The notes beneath the pieces are model-generated. The model searched no databases. It was not told the origin of the DNA and worked only from the letters and a program-made list of their open reading frames with translations. From contig JACKID010000001.1 of the NCBI GenBank assembly GCA_020638675.1, positions 248,001-312,000 on the forward strand: a stretch of DNA of 64,000 nucleotides. Reading direction: 5' to 3'. A program made the position numbers and the translations under genes. Positions 12,712-23,838 of the stretch are shown here, piece by piece (within the stretch, counting starts at the first letter, position 1; each line of letters begins with the position of its first letter). This DNA is from Planctomycetota bacterium (GTDB taxonomy: Bacteria > Planctomycetota > UBA8742 > UBA2392).

Positions 12712-13302
12712 CTACTGCACGTCGGTCTGAATGCTGGTCCATTCCTCGACGTACCACTTGCCGTTTTCAGACTTCATCCTGACCGGCGAGGCGTTGTCCT
12801 TCCCGCTGCTCCAGAGGAAGAACTTCACCTCGCTATCGGAGATCTTGTTCGTGTCCTTGATCTCGAGAACGATCTTCTCGGCGTCGGCCATCTTGTAGTC
12901 GCTGGGCTTGCCGCCGGTGTAGCTGCGGGTTTTTTCCGGGTTCTGCACAAGGCGCTTCAGGCCCTCGGACGCCATCTGACTGGGCTTTACGCCGGTTGGC
13001 CCCTCCGGGTCGTCCCACTGGTCGTTCGGGCGGCTCATGTAGGCCGCCGCCGCAAAGCCGGCGTCCTTGTCTTCCTCAATCAGCAGCAGTGCGTTGAAGA
13101 ACAGCAGCAGGGCCTCGTCGGCGTCGCCGCCGTCCTTGTCATAGGCGGCCTTCAGGTCGGCCGCACTGTGCAGGCGGGCGCGTTCGATGGTGCGCTTGGT
13201 AGCGTCGTTCTTAATGTCGTCCTTGATCTTGCGTGTGCTCTCGCAGCCTGTTGCCAGCAGTGCCACTGCGACCAATGCAATCATGCAGATGCGGATAGTC
13301 AT
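12712..13302 (-). CDS. Hypothetical lipoprotein
   Basis: 196 aa. Signal sequence with lipobox L-A-T-G-C (Cys19). The mature protein is charged, with an Ala/Asp-rich helical stretch (residues ~45-85) and a C-terminal region resembling a small mixed alpha/beta fold (VKFFLWSSGKDNASPVRM, KWYVEEWTSIQTD). No family recognised. Divergent from sucA; no operon partner. Predicted to be anchored on the periplasmic side of a membrane. Confidence 0.8.
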   Translation of the reverse strand: MTIRICMIALVAVALLATGCESTRKIKDDIKNDATKRTIERARLHSAADLKAAYDKDGGDADEALLLFFNALLLIEEDKDAGFAAAAYMSRPNDQWDDPEGPTGVKPSQMASEGLKRLVQNPEKTRSYTGGKPSDYKMADAEKIVLEIKDTNKISDSEVKFFLWSSGKDNASPVRMKSENGKWYVEEWTSIQTDVQ

Positions 13303-13440
13303 GAGATCTCCTGTGTGAGAGCGACAGCAAGACAGCAGTTAACTAGCGGCGGCGATTCCGCCAACCAGAAAGTTGCAAGGGCGGTGTGAAGCGCTCGAAA
13401 TGCGGGCACGAGCCCCGCTATGCGTGAGGACGCAGCAAGC

Positions 13441-13446
13441 TAGAAT
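13441..13446 (+). promoter_or_regulatory. Candidate -10 element of the sucA operon
   Basis: GCTAGAAT 17 bp before the sucA ATG would give a leader of roughly ten bases. It matches the box before the gene at 26047. Confidence 0.45.
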
Positions 13447-13462
13447 TCCGCCCGGAACGACC

Positions 13463-16210
13463 ATGGACAGTGAGAATCTTGCCTATCTGGAGTCGTTGTA
13501 CGAAGACTTCGCGCGTGACCCGGCATCCGTGCCCGTGCGCTGGCGTGAGTATTTCCAGTCGCTGGACGGCAACGGCTCGGTCAAGCTAGGGCCGTCGTTC
13601 AAGCCGCGCAGCATTTTCAACCCGCCTTCGGGCAACGGGCACGCGACCGCGGCCTACGATGCGGCCGCCTTGCAGGAGAAGGTGGACCGCCTGATCCGCG
13701 TCTACCGCGCGCGCGGCCACCGCCTGGCGCAGATCGATCCGCTCGGGCGTGCGCTGCCGCAGATTCGCGAGCTGGAACTCTCACACTTCGGGCTGCGCGA
13801 AGACGAGCTGGACCTGCCGATCGTCAGCACCACCATCGCCTACGCCGGGCTGGACACGCCGCGCAAGGTACTGGCGCACCTGCAGGAAACCTACTGCCGC
13901 AGCATCGGCGTGCAGTTCATGCACATCGACGATCTCGAGGTCACAAGCTGGATCGGCAAGCGCGTCGAGAGCACGACAAACCGCTGTGAGCTGACCCGCG
14001 ACGAAAAGATCCGCATTTTCCGCCGCCTCAACGACGCGGTGACCTTCGAGAAGTTCCTGCAGACCAAGTACATCGGCAGCAAGAGCTTCAGCCTCGAGGG
14101 CGGCGAGTCGCTGATCCCGCTGCTGGACCTGGCCATTGAGCACAGCGCGACACAGGGCGTCGTCGAGATCGTGATCGGCATGGCCCACCGCGGGCGCCTG
14201 AACGTGCTCGCCAACGTGATGGGCAAGACGCCGCGCCAGATTTTCGCCGAGTTCGAAGACTACGAAACCGAAAACGAACACGGCGACGTGAAGTACCACA
14301 TGGGCTACAGCAACGACTGGACCACCCAGACCGGCAAGCAGGTCCACCTGTCGCTGTGCTTCAACCCGAGCCATCTCGAGTTCATTAACCCGATCGCCCT
14401 CGGGCGCGTGCGCGCCAAGCATGACCGGGTGCACGACTTCGACCGGGAAAAGGGCGCGGCGCTGATCATCCACGGCGACGCGGCCATGATCGGCGAGGGC
14501 GTGGTGCAGGAGACGTTCAACCTGTCCGAGCTCGGCGCATACCACACGGGCGGCGCGATCCACATTGTGCTGAACAACCAGATCGGCTTTACCACGCTGC
14601 CCGAGCAGGATCGCAGCAGCACTTACGCGACCGACATCGCCAAGATGCTGCAGATCCCGATCTTCCACGTGAACGGCGAAGACCCGGAGGCCGTCGCGCA
14701 GGCCGTGCGCACGGCGCTGGACTTCCGCCGCCAGTTCAAGCGCGACGTGGTGATCGACATGTACTGCTATCGCCTGCGCGGCCACAACGAAGGCGACGAG
14801 CCCGGCTTCACACAGCCGCTGATGTACAAGGAAATCCGCCAGCGCGAGGAAGTGCGCGACCGCTATCTGCACAAGCTGATGGAAAGCGGCGGCATCAGCG
14901 AGGCCGAAGCGGAAGAGATCAAGGCGCACCCGAAGGCGTTCTTCGACGAAGAGCTGCTCGCCGCGCGCCGCAAGAGCCGCATCTTCAACAAGAACCAGCT
15001 CGAGGTTGTCTGGAGCACTTACAAGGGCGGCCACGAGCCGCAGGGCGAGCAGCCCGATACGGCGGTCGACACCGAGACGCTGCAGGAATACCTGCGCGCG
15101 CTGGCGAAAGTGCCCCAGGGCTTTCACGTGCACGACAAGCTGGAGCGCCTGCTGGCCGCCCGGCGCGAGATGGCCGACGGCAGTAAGCCGCTCGACTGGG
15201 CGGCGGGCGAGGCGCTGGCTTACGTCAGCCTCGCGGCCGAGGGCACGCGTGTGCGCCTGACCGGCCAGGACAGCGAGCGCGGCACGTTCAGCCACCGCCA
15301 TAGCGTGTGGCACGACAGCGAAAACGGCGCCGTCTACCGACCGTTCAATCATGTGGTGAAGGGCCAGGCGCAAGTCGACATCTGCAACAGCCCGTTGTCG
15401 GAGACAGCCGTGCTTGGCTTCGAGTACGGCTACAGCCTCGACGCGCCGGACGTGCTGACGATGTGGGAAGCCCAGTTCGGAGACTTCTGGAACGTCGCGC
15501 AGGTGATTGTGGACCAGTTCATCGTCAGCGGCGAGGAGAAGTGGAACCGCCTGACCGGGCTGGTGATGCTGCTGCCGCACGGCATGGAAGGCCAGGGGCC
15601 TGAGCATTCGAGTGCGCGCATCGAGCGCTTCCTGAACCTGAGCGCCGACGACAACATCCAGGTGTGCAACGTGACGACGCCCGCGCAACTGTTTCACCTG
15701 CTGCGCAGGCAGATGCGCCGCAGCTGGCTGAAGCCGCTGATCCTGATGACGCCCAAGAGCCTGCTGCGCCATCCGGAGTGCGTCTCGCCGCTGGAAGATT
15801 TCAGCAACGCGCGCTTCCAGAAGTACATTGCGGACGACTGGGCCGACAAGAAACCCTCGCGTCTGCTGGTCTGCAGCGGCAAGGTGTATTACGACCTTGA
15901 CGCCAAGCGCAAGGAGGCCGGGCGCAAGGACGTGGCGATCGTGCGGCTTGAGCAGTTGTATCCGCTCAAGGACGAGACCCTGCACGAGATCGTCGGCGCG
16001 TACCCGAAGGACACCCCGGTGTTCTGGGTGCAGGAAGAGCCCGAGAACATGGGCCCCTGCGTTCACATGCGCTGGCACTGGGACAAGGCCTTCAAGGGCG
16101 AGCAGCGACTGGAGTGGATCGCGCGCAGCATCGCGGCCAGCCCCGCCACCGGCAGCCCGCGCAGGCACAAGAAAGAGCAGGCCGACCTGGTTGAGAGAGC
16201 ATTGGGGTAG
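13463..16210 (+). CDS. sucA: 2-oxoglutarate dehydrogenase E1 component
   Basis: 915 aa thiamine-diphosphate enzyme that decarboxylates 2-oxoglutarate and passes the succinyl group to the E2 lipoyl arm. Seen: N-terminal E2-binding segment (AYLESLYEDFARDP), EMAHRGRLNVLANV-type block (MAHRGRLNVLANVMGK), NPSHLEF, ThDP/Mg region HGDAAMIGEGVVQETFNLS with NNQIGFTT, RLRGHNEGDEPGFTQP, and transketolase-like C-terminal parts (HSVWHD, GFEYGYSLDAPDVLTMWEAQFGD). Start ATG 13463 gives the family N-terminus; an upstream in-frame start at 13373 would add 30 unrelated residues. First gene of a three-gene operon with sucB and lpdA. Confidence 0.97.
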   Translation: MDSENLAYLESLYEDFARDPASVPVRWREYFQSLDGNGSVKLGPSFKPRSIFNPPSGNGHATAAYDAAALQEKVDRLIRVYRARGHRLAQIDPLGRALPQIRELELSHFGLREDELDLPIVSTTIAYAGLDTPRKVLAHLQETYCRSIGVQFMHIDDLEVTSWIGKRVESTTNRCELTRDEKIRIFRRLNDAVTFEKFLQTKYIGSKSFSLEGGESLIPLLDLAIEHSATQGVVEIVIGMAHRGRLNVLANVMGKTPRQIFAEFEDYETENEHGDVKYHMGYSNDWTTQTGKQVHLSLCFNPSHLEFINPIALGRVRAKHDRVHDFDREKGAALIIHGDAAMIGEGVVQETFNLSELGAYHTGGAIHIVLNNQIGFTTLPEQDRSSTYATDIAKMLQIPIFHVNGEDPEAVAQAVRTALDFRRQFKRDVVIDMYCYRLRGHNEGDEPGFTQPLMYKEIRQREEVRDRYLHKLMESGGISEAEAEEIKAHPKAFFDEELLAARRKSRIFNKNQLEVVWSTYKGGHEPQGEQPDTAVDTETLQEYLRALAKVPQGFHVHDKLERLLAARREMADGSKPLDWAAGEALAYVSLAAEGTRVRLTGQDSERGTFSHRHSVWHDSENGAVYRPFNHVVKGQAQVDICNSPLSETAVLGFEYGYSLDAPDVLTMWEAQFGDFWNVAQVIVDQFIVSGEEKWNRLTGLVMLLPHGMEGQGPEHSSARIERFLNLSADDNIQVCNVTTPAQLFHLLRRQMRRSWLKPLILMTPKSLLRHPECVSPLEDFSNARFQKYIADDWADKKPSRLLVCSGKVYYDLDAKRKEAGRKDVAIVRLEQLYPLKDETLHEIVGAYPKDTPVFWVQEEPENMGPCVHMRWHWDKAFKGEQRLEWIARSIAASPATGSPRRHKKEQADLVERALG

Positions 16211-16230
16211 AGTCTGGAGTCTGGAGTCCA
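16211..16230. repeat. Short tandem 7-mer (AGTCTGG)
   Basis: AGTCTGG repeated twice plus a partial copy directly after the sucA stop. It resembles one arm of the inverted short-word elements found elsewhere in the window; no second arm seen. Confidence 0.5.
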
Positions 16231-16275
16231 ATTAGTCGACGTTGGATGTGGGTCCGGACAGCAAATTGGCAGTAC

Positions 16276-16364
16276 AGCCCCCGGAGGGGGCGGCAGACAT
16301 TAGCCCGGGGTGGAAGCACCGGGATGACGCGAAGAGAATCCCGAGCCCCGGAGGGGCGACAGAG
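16276..16364. repeat. REP-like palindromic repeat between sucA and sucB
   Basis: Two related modules, AGCCCCCGGAGGGGGCGGCAG and GAGCCCCGGAGGGGCGACAG, flank a central TAGCCCGGGGTGGAAGC segment. Each module is a GC-rich hairpin (CCCCGGAGGGG). Words of this type recur as interspersed REP-like elements in several phyla (recollection, not searched). It lies within an operon, ending 8 bp before the sucB start, so it may affect mRNA processing or the sucA:sucB ratio. Confidence 0.65.
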
Positions 16365-16372
16365 AGCAAGCA

Positions 16373-17599
<1,227 letters not shown>

Positions 17600-17603
17600 A
17601 GGC

Positions 17604-17681
17604 GGTCGATGGTTGACGGTCAGTGGTCGATGGCAACAGCTTCGACAAGCACCACCAACTATCGACTATGGACCACAGACC

Positions 17682-17683
<2 letters not shown>
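17604..17683. repeat. Inverted short-word element in front of lpdA
   Basis: Left arm 17604-17632 (GGTCGATGG, TTGACGGTCAG, TGGTCGATGG) and right arm 17651-17683 built from the reverse-complement vocabulary (ACCACCAACTATCGACTAT, GGACCACAGACC). It fills the sucB-lpdA spacer, and the lpdA ATG lies at the edge of the right arm. Confidence 0.7.
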
Positions 17684-19070
<1,387 letters not shown>

Positions 19071-19081
19071 CCAAGCGGGAA

Positions 19082-19155
19082 CCCCGACCGGCAGGTCGGG
19101 GCGACGTGGAGGTACTTCTACTTGGGGTCTCGCCGCCGGCCGCTTCCACGGCCGG
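19082..19155. repeat. Hairpin array at convergent junction lpdA / sigma-fusion gene
   Basis: CCCCGACC-GGCA-GGTCGGGG (19082-19101) and CCGGCCG-CTTCCA-CGGCCGG (19136-19155). The second carries the CTTCCA loop seen in the other convergent-junction arrays. Confidence 0.65.
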
Positions 19156-19162
19156 TTCCTGT

Positions 19163-21058
19163 TTACTCGCCCGCGATGACGCGCGGGATGTAGATCTCGT
19201 ACGCGTCCAGCAGCGCCGCGCGATGCTCATCATCCAGCATGCCGTAGTCGCGGATGGCCTTGACCAGCTTCACCGTGGCGCGGGCCGCGATCGCCCCCTG
19301 GTCGTAGGTGTAGAACTGGGTCTGCGCCTTCGCGACCGGCGCGATGATGCCGGCGACGTCGCTTTGCCACGTGTCGAGGATCGGGCCGAGCGCCTCAATC
19401 TGGTCTTCGGGGATCGCGTAGTTCTTCACCAGCGTCTGCTGCAGCTTGGTGCGCACCTCGCCGATGTCCGCGCCGGTCAGGATCGGCGAAGTGTGGATGA
19501 TCATCAGCGTCGTGCAGTACAGGTCAACGTGCGCGACGTGCAGCCACTTCGGGTCGATGAACACGTCCCGCTGCTCCTGCGTGAGAAGGTCCCAGACCGC
19601 GTCCACGAACGCGCCCTTGAGCACGTACTCATCCAGCATCTTCTCGACGCGCGGGGTGGCATCGTTGTACTTCTTCTGCGCGGCGTCGTAGTCGGCCTCC
19701 CACTGCAGCCCGAGCCGCTTGATCTCGGCGATCTGCGCCTCGCTCAGCGGCAGCCCGGCCGTCTTCAACTCACTGGCGATCAGGTTGCTGTGGCTGATCG
19801 GGTGGGTGAACTCGCCGTTGTGCCTGGCCCACGTCGGCAGCACGCCGATGGTGTCGTACTCGTAGGTGCGCATCTTCTCGGTGTTTTCCTGGATCTTCAG
19901 GTACACCTCGCGTGAGGGCTGTTCGCCCTTGAGCTGGGCCTCGCGCAGCAGGCGCAGGTTGGTGATCACTTCGTGCGACGCGCCCGCCAGCTCTTTCCAG
20001 TTGGAGCCGGTCACGCCTTCGATCGTCCCGTACTTGCCGAAGGTGAAGGTCGGGCCGCGTTCGGCCTGCTCGGCGCGGATGGGTGCCAGCTCTGCCTCAA
20101 GCTTCTCCGCGCTGGCGACGGCCGTGTCGCGCTCGGACTCGAGCGTCTTCAGCTTGGCGCGCAGTGCTTCCGCTTCTTCGCGCGCCTGCTTCTCGGCCGC
20201 GCGGGCGGAGTCGAGTCTGCTGGACCACTCGCTCACATCGGGCTTGCTGTCATCGCCGGTCATTTCCAGCGGCGCGCTTCCGCTACGCTCGCTGGCGTCC
20301 GCCGGCGCCGCGGAGATGTCGGTCCGCGGCGGCGGGTTCGAGGTGCTTTGCATGATGAGTGCCCCACCGCCGAGACCGACGCCCAGCGCCACAATCATTC
20401 CCGCTATCGCCAGTGATTTCTTCATCATCAACGCTCCCGTCGCGACCGCGCCTGCCGTCGCGCCTGTAGTAAGTGAACTGAACGCCGCTGCTTTCCAGGC
20501 GGCAAGTGCGCCTTCCCAGCCGCCCGGCGGCGCCATGAGCGGCGCTGCTGCCAGGCTGGCCAGCATGGTTTCGCCCTTGCCGCCGAGCCTGCCCTTGAGC
20601 CTGTCCAAACCGCGCGACACATGGCTGCTGAGCGTCTTCACCGGTATGCCCAGCGCCGCCGCAGCCTGCGCGTGGGTCATCCCGTTCAGGTGCGTCAGCA
20701 CGATCGCTTCGCGCTCGCGTTCCGGCAGAGTGTCCAAGGCCTGCCGCAACTCGGCCGATGTCTCGGCCTTGGTCGCCGCGTCGGCCGGGTCGGGACCGGG
20801 GTCGGCCATATTGCTCTCCTGCTCGCTCGTTGCGGGGCGCTTCTTGCGCCGCGCGTTGCGGGCTTCGTGAATCACCACCTGCCGGAACCAGGGCCAGGTG
20901 TTGTCGTGCGGGATCGCATCCGGCTTGGTTGCTGCCACCACGAACGCCTGCTGGACCACGTCAAACGCTTCGTGCGCATCGCCAAGCCAATGCACGGCCA
21001 GTCGCCAGGCGCGCTGGGCGCATTCATCGAAGCAGCGTTCAAGTCGTTCCCGGGTCAT
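19163..21058 (-). CDS. ECF sigma factor fused to membrane segment and coiled-coil extracytoplasmic domain
   Basis: 631 aa. Residues ~1-155 are an ECF sigma-70 factor: region 2 (LGDAHEAFDVVQQAFVVAAT) and region 4 (LDTLPEREREAIVLTHLNGM, then AAAALGIPVKTLSSHVSRGL). A hydrophobic segment follows at ~214-236 (SLAIAGMIVALGVGLGGGAL), then a Pro/Ser linker, a coiled coil (~280-325, many Glu/Ala/Lys/Arg heptads) and a ~300-residue helical domain with no family I recognise. The architecture suggests a membrane-tethered sigma factor regulated in cis by its own C-terminal part. Start ATG 21058 has GGGA upstream; ATG 21073 would add five residues. Confidence 0.85.
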   Translation of the reverse strand: MTRERLERCFDECAQRAWRLAVHWLGDAHEAFDVVQQAFVVAATKPDAIPHDNTWPWFRQVVIHEARNARRKKRPATSEQESNMADPGPDPADAATKAETSAELRQALDTLPEREREAIVLTHLNGMTHAQAAAALGIPVKTLSSHVSRGLDRLKGRLGGKGETMLASLAAAPLMAPPGGWEGALAAWKAAAFSSLTTGATAGAVATGALMMKKSLAIAGMIVALGVGLGGGALIMQSTSNPPPRTDISAAPADASERSGSAPLEMTGDDSKPDVSEWSSRLDSARAAEKQAREEAEALRAKLKTLESERDTAVASAEKLEAELAPIRAEQAERGPTFTFGKYGTIEGVTGSNWKELAGASHEVITNLRLLREAQLKGEQPSREVYLKIQENTEKMRTYEYDTIGVLPTWARHNGEFTHPISHSNLIASELKTAGLPLSEAQIAEIKRLGLQWEADYDAAQKKYNDATPRVEKMLDEYVLKGAFVDAVWDLLTQEQRDVFIDPKWLHVAHVDLYCTTLMIIHTSPILTGADIGEVRTKLQQTLVKNYAIPEDQIEALGPILDTWQSDVAGIIAPVAKAQTQFYTYDQGAIAARATVKLVKAIRDYGMLDDEHRAALLDAYEIYIPRVIAGE

Positions 21059-21111
21059 GTTGTTCCCGTACATACTTAACCGTCACGGGCGACGCGATTG
21101 CCTGCGAAAAA

Positions 21112-21143
21112 GTCAGGATAGGCAGGATGAGAATGGATGCGGG
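21112..21143. repeat. Left arm of inverted repeat flanking the GxxExxY gene
   Basis: 32 bp made of spaced AGGATG-like words (GTCAGGAT, GCAGGATGA, AATGGATGCGGG). It matches the reverse complement of 21570-21601 at 27 of 32 positions and ends just before the gene's stop codon. Confidence 0.8.
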
Positions 21144-21146
21144 CCG

Positions 21147-21533
21147 TCAGGCGCGCGAGCCATACTCATCCGGGTGCTCAAGCCGTTTATGCTGAAGCCG
21201 GGTGGTCCCGAAATTGACCAGCAACCCGACGAGCAAGCCGGTTGCGTTCAGATAGTTGATTACCTGCGCCTGGTGATCTTTCAGAAGACCGCCGAGCGCC
21301 TTGATTTCAACAATCACTTTCCCTTCGACCACGATGTCCGCGACGAAGTTGCCAACGACTTCTCCGTGAAACCGCACCGGTACTTTGACCTCGCTCTTCG
21401 CCGTGAGCCGAGCCTCCTTGAGCGCGATCAAGAGAGACTTGTGGTAGACGGTCTCGCTGAATCCATGCCCCAGCTCATTGTGCACGTCCATGCACACGCC
21501 GATGATTCTGCCTGTCAGCTCTTCAAACCTCAT
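21147..21533 (-). CDS. GxxExxY-family PD-(D/E)xK nuclease-like protein
   Basis: 128 aa. The family-defining motif is G24-F-S-E27-T-V-Y30 within NELGHGFSETVYHKSL. A PD-(D/E)xK-type core follows: Asp66 (FVADIVVEG) and E76-I-K78 (VIVEIKAL), as in the PDDEXK_3 group. Start ATG 21533 has a strong AAGGAGG at 7 nt. The gene sits between 32-bp imperfect inverted repeats and is transcribed opposite to nothing adjacent, so it looks like a self-contained cassette. The nuclease-like fold follows from family knowledge; activity and biological role are unproven. Confidence 0.88.
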   Translation of the reverse strand: MRFEELTGRIIGVCMDVHNELGHGFSETVYHKSLLIALKEARLTAKSEVKVPVRFHGEVVGNFVADIVVEGKVIVEIKALGGLLKDHQAQVINYLNATGLLVGLLVNFGTTRLQHKRLEHPDEYGSRA

Positions 21534-21569
21534 GCCTGGCCTCCTTCGGAGGGAGCGCGCGACCACGAG

Positions 21570-21601
21570 CCCGCATCCTTTCCCATCCTGTACATCCTGA
21601 C
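21570..21601. repeat. Right arm of inverted repeat flanking the GxxExxY gene
   Basis: 32 bp, CCCGCATCC, TTTCCCATCC, TGTACATCCTGAC. It lies upstream of the GxxExxY gene and abuts the 3' end of the AlkA-like gene (stop at 21605). Confidence 0.8.
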
Positions 21602-21604
21602 ACA

Positions 21605-22231
21605 TCAGATTTCCGTGGCGCGCCAGCAGAACCAGGAGCCGACGGTGCGGTATGGTCGCCACTTCTCGGCCAGGTCGGTCAGCTCATCCGGAGTCGGCAG
21701 CTCTTTCAGCTTGTGGGCGATGGCGAAACCTTTGCGTACGCCGAGGTCGTGAATCGGCAGCACGTCAGGCCGCCCGAGCTGGAAGATCAGCAGCATCTCG
21801 ACCGTCCAGCGCCCGATGCCGTGCACGCCCGTGAGGCGCTCGACGATTTCGGCGTCCTCCATGCGGCACAGCTTTGCGAAGGTCGGAACCTCGCCCGCCT
21901 CTGCACGTTGAGCCAAATCGCGCAGCGCCTTCATCTTGTTGCCGGAAACGCCGGCGCCCCGGATCTGCGCGTCTTTCAGTTTCAGCAGGTTGGCGGGTGT
22001 GACGTCGCGCTTGCTTCCGAACGTTTCCATCAATCGCCCGTGGATTGTGGCAGCGGCCTTGCCGCTGAGTTGCTGGTAGATGATCGCCCGCATCAGCGCG
22101 TGGAACGGGCTTTTCAGCGGCCTGGGCTCAAGCCGCAGATGGCCGAGTTTCCGGATTACGCCGGCGATGCGCTTGTCGCGTTTTGTGACGTGCGCTACGG
22201 CGTCGTCCCAGTCGAATTGCAGCTTTGGCAT
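21605..22231 (-). CDS. DNA-3-methyladenine glycosylase II family protein (HhH-GPD)
   Basis: 208 aa base-excision repair glycosylase of the AlkA-like, compact type without the N-terminal TBP-like domain. Helix-hairpin-helix LTGVHGIGRWTVEMLLIF at ~140-157; the catalytic Asp lies downstream in VLPIHDLGVRKG; an upstream FHALMRAIIYQQLSGKAA block is typical of the family. Start ATG 22231 (AAAGG upstream). Expected to excise alkylated purines from DNA in the cytosol. Divergent from the oxidase-like gene with a 73-bp spacer. Confidence 0.92.
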   Translation of the reverse strand: MPKLQFDWDDAVAHVTKRDKRIAGVIRKLGHLRLEPRPLKSPFHALMRAIIYQQLSGKAAATIHGRLMETFGSKRDVTPANLLKLKDAQIRGAGVSGNKMKALRDLAQRAEAGEVPTFAKLCRMEDAEIVERLTGVHGIGRWTVEMLLIFQLGRPDVLPIHDLGVRKGFAIAHKLKELPTPDELTDLAEKWRPYRTVGSWFCWRATEI

Positions 22232-22304
22232 GGATCGCCTTTCCCGGGGTGTGCTGTCCCGTTGCGCAAAGCATACTGCGAACCGGCAGTAGACAGAGGA
22301 AGAG

Positions 22305-23738
22305 ATGCCACCCGAGCCCGAGGAAAGCCGCCAAAAATCCCTGCGTAGCGCGCAGGTGTTGCAGGCGCCATATGGGCACACCCCGGAGCTCGACGACAGC
22401 CGCCGGCTGGCCCTGAAGGACGCCGGGCGCTGGTTCGCGCTGGGTGTCGGCTCGGCGGCCGTGGCCGTGTGCTTTGCCCTGTACCTCGCGATAGCACGCA
22501 TTCCCGGGCTTGAGACCACGCTTTCGCCGGACCCTGAATTCGGGCATCGCGGGCTGGTTGTTCACGTCAACCTGTCGCTGGGCGTCGTGTTCTCGTCGTG
22601 CATTGCGGGGCTGTTCTGCCTGCTGCCCGGCACGCGCCGCACGCGCATCACGCCGTTGGCGCAGCTTGGCGCGCTGGCCGGTGTCCTGATCATGATGGTC
22701 AGCATTTTCTTCCGCGACGCCGAGCCGCTGAAGAGCAACTACGTCCCGACACTTAACCACCCGGTGTTTGTGGTCGGCGTGTCGGTTTTCGCCTGCGCAG
22801 TCGGCGCCGGCTTTCTGGACCGGCGCATGCTTCCGGCCAGGGAAGACGCCATTCTGCCGCCGGACGCGCGCCCGGCGCTGCGCCTGGCGGGCGTCGCCTA
22901 CCTGTTGATGATCGTCACCGTGCTGGGCGCGTGGCAAACGCAGGCCGACACGCTGACGCCGTTGCAGTACTACGACCGCCTGTTCTGGGGCGGCGGGCAC
23001 GTCCAGCAGTTCGCGAACGTGCTGGCGATGGCGGGTGCCTGGTTGTTCCTGCTTTCGCGTGTACTGCGCAAACTGGTGATTGACGCGCGCCTTGCCGCCG
23101 GTCTGTTCGCTGTGCTGTTGGCGCCGACGCTGGCCGGGCCGTGGCTGACGTTCGGCGATAAGCCGCCGCAGGAATTCACCCAGATGATGCGCTGGGGCAT
23201 CTTTCCGATGGTCAGCGTGCTGCTACTGATCTGCATCGCGCGCCTGTGGTCTGCACGGACCGCGCTCGCGCCCGGCGCCTTGCGGGGACCGGCATTTGCC
23301 GGCTTCGTGACCAGCGCCGCCATGACAGTTGCCGGGTTCGTTATGGGCTCATTGATTCGTGACAACACCACGCTGGTGCCCGCGCACTACCACATGAGCC
23401 TGGGGGGCGTGACGGTCGCGTTCATGGCGGCAATCCTGGAGTTGTTGCCGGACCTGGGCGTGCCTGCGCCGAGTGCGCGTACGCGGAGGTGGACGGCCGT
23501 TCAGCCGGTGCTGTACGGCGGCGGAATGGCGCTGATGGCGATCGGTTTCGGGTTTGCCGGCTCGGTGCGAAAGACCTACGGGACGGAACAGGTGGTGCGG
23601 GGCACCGCGGAGTGGGCGGGGCTGGTGACGATGGGGATCGGCGGAGTGATCTCGACGATCGGTGGAGTGGCGTTTCTGGTGATCCTGTTCGTGGCCCTGC
23701 GGGCGGCGCGCAGGCGAAAGTCTCAAACGTCACTGTAG
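22305..23738 (+). CDS. Heme-copper oxidase subunit I-like membrane protein (cbb3/NOR-like)
   Basis: 477 aa with about a dozen hydrophobic segments. Heme-type histidines are visible: HRGLVVHVNLSLG in an early helix; FWGGGHVQQFANVL, matching the helix VI copper ligand position; and LVPAHYHMSLGGVTVAFM, matching the helix X heme ligands. I cannot find the adjacent His-His pair expected in helix VII (that region reads PWLTFGDKPPQEFTQMM), so CuB may be absent or differently ligated. GAGGAAGAG precedes the ATG. A lipo-cytochrome c follows 100 bp downstream, so the pair probably works together in electron transfer. Catalytic O2 or NO reduction is uncertain. Confidence 0.75.
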   Translation: MPPEPEESRQKSLRSAQVLQAPYGHTPELDDSRRLALKDAGRWFALGVGSAAVAVCFALYLAIARIPGLETTLSPDPEFGHRGLVVHVNLSLGVVFSSCIAGLFCLLPGTRRTRITPLAQLGALAGVLIMMVSIFFRDAEPLKSNYVPTLNHPVFVVGVSVFACAVGAGFLDRRMLPAREDAILPPDARPALRLAGVAYLLMIVTVLGAWQTQADTLTPLQYYDRLFWGGGHVQQFANVLAMAGAWLFLLSRVLRKLVIDARLAAGLFAVLLAPTLAGPWLTFGDKPPQEFTQMMRWGIFPMVSVLLLICIARLWSARTALAPGALRGPAFAGFVTSAAMTVAGFVMGSLIRDNTTLVPAHYHMSLGGVTVAFMAAILELLPDLGVPAPSARTRRWTAVQPVLYGGGMALMAIGFGFAGSVRKTYGTEQVVRGTAEWAGLVTMGIGGVISTIGGVAFLVILFVALRAARRRKSQTSL

Positions 23739-23838
23739 CGGACTGTTCGTGTCCGCAAAGCCGCCATTTCAAAGCGTTGACAAGCGCCGCCAATAGTCCG
23801 AAAAGGCATTTGGGCGGCAGCTGACTACGGAGAAAGCC

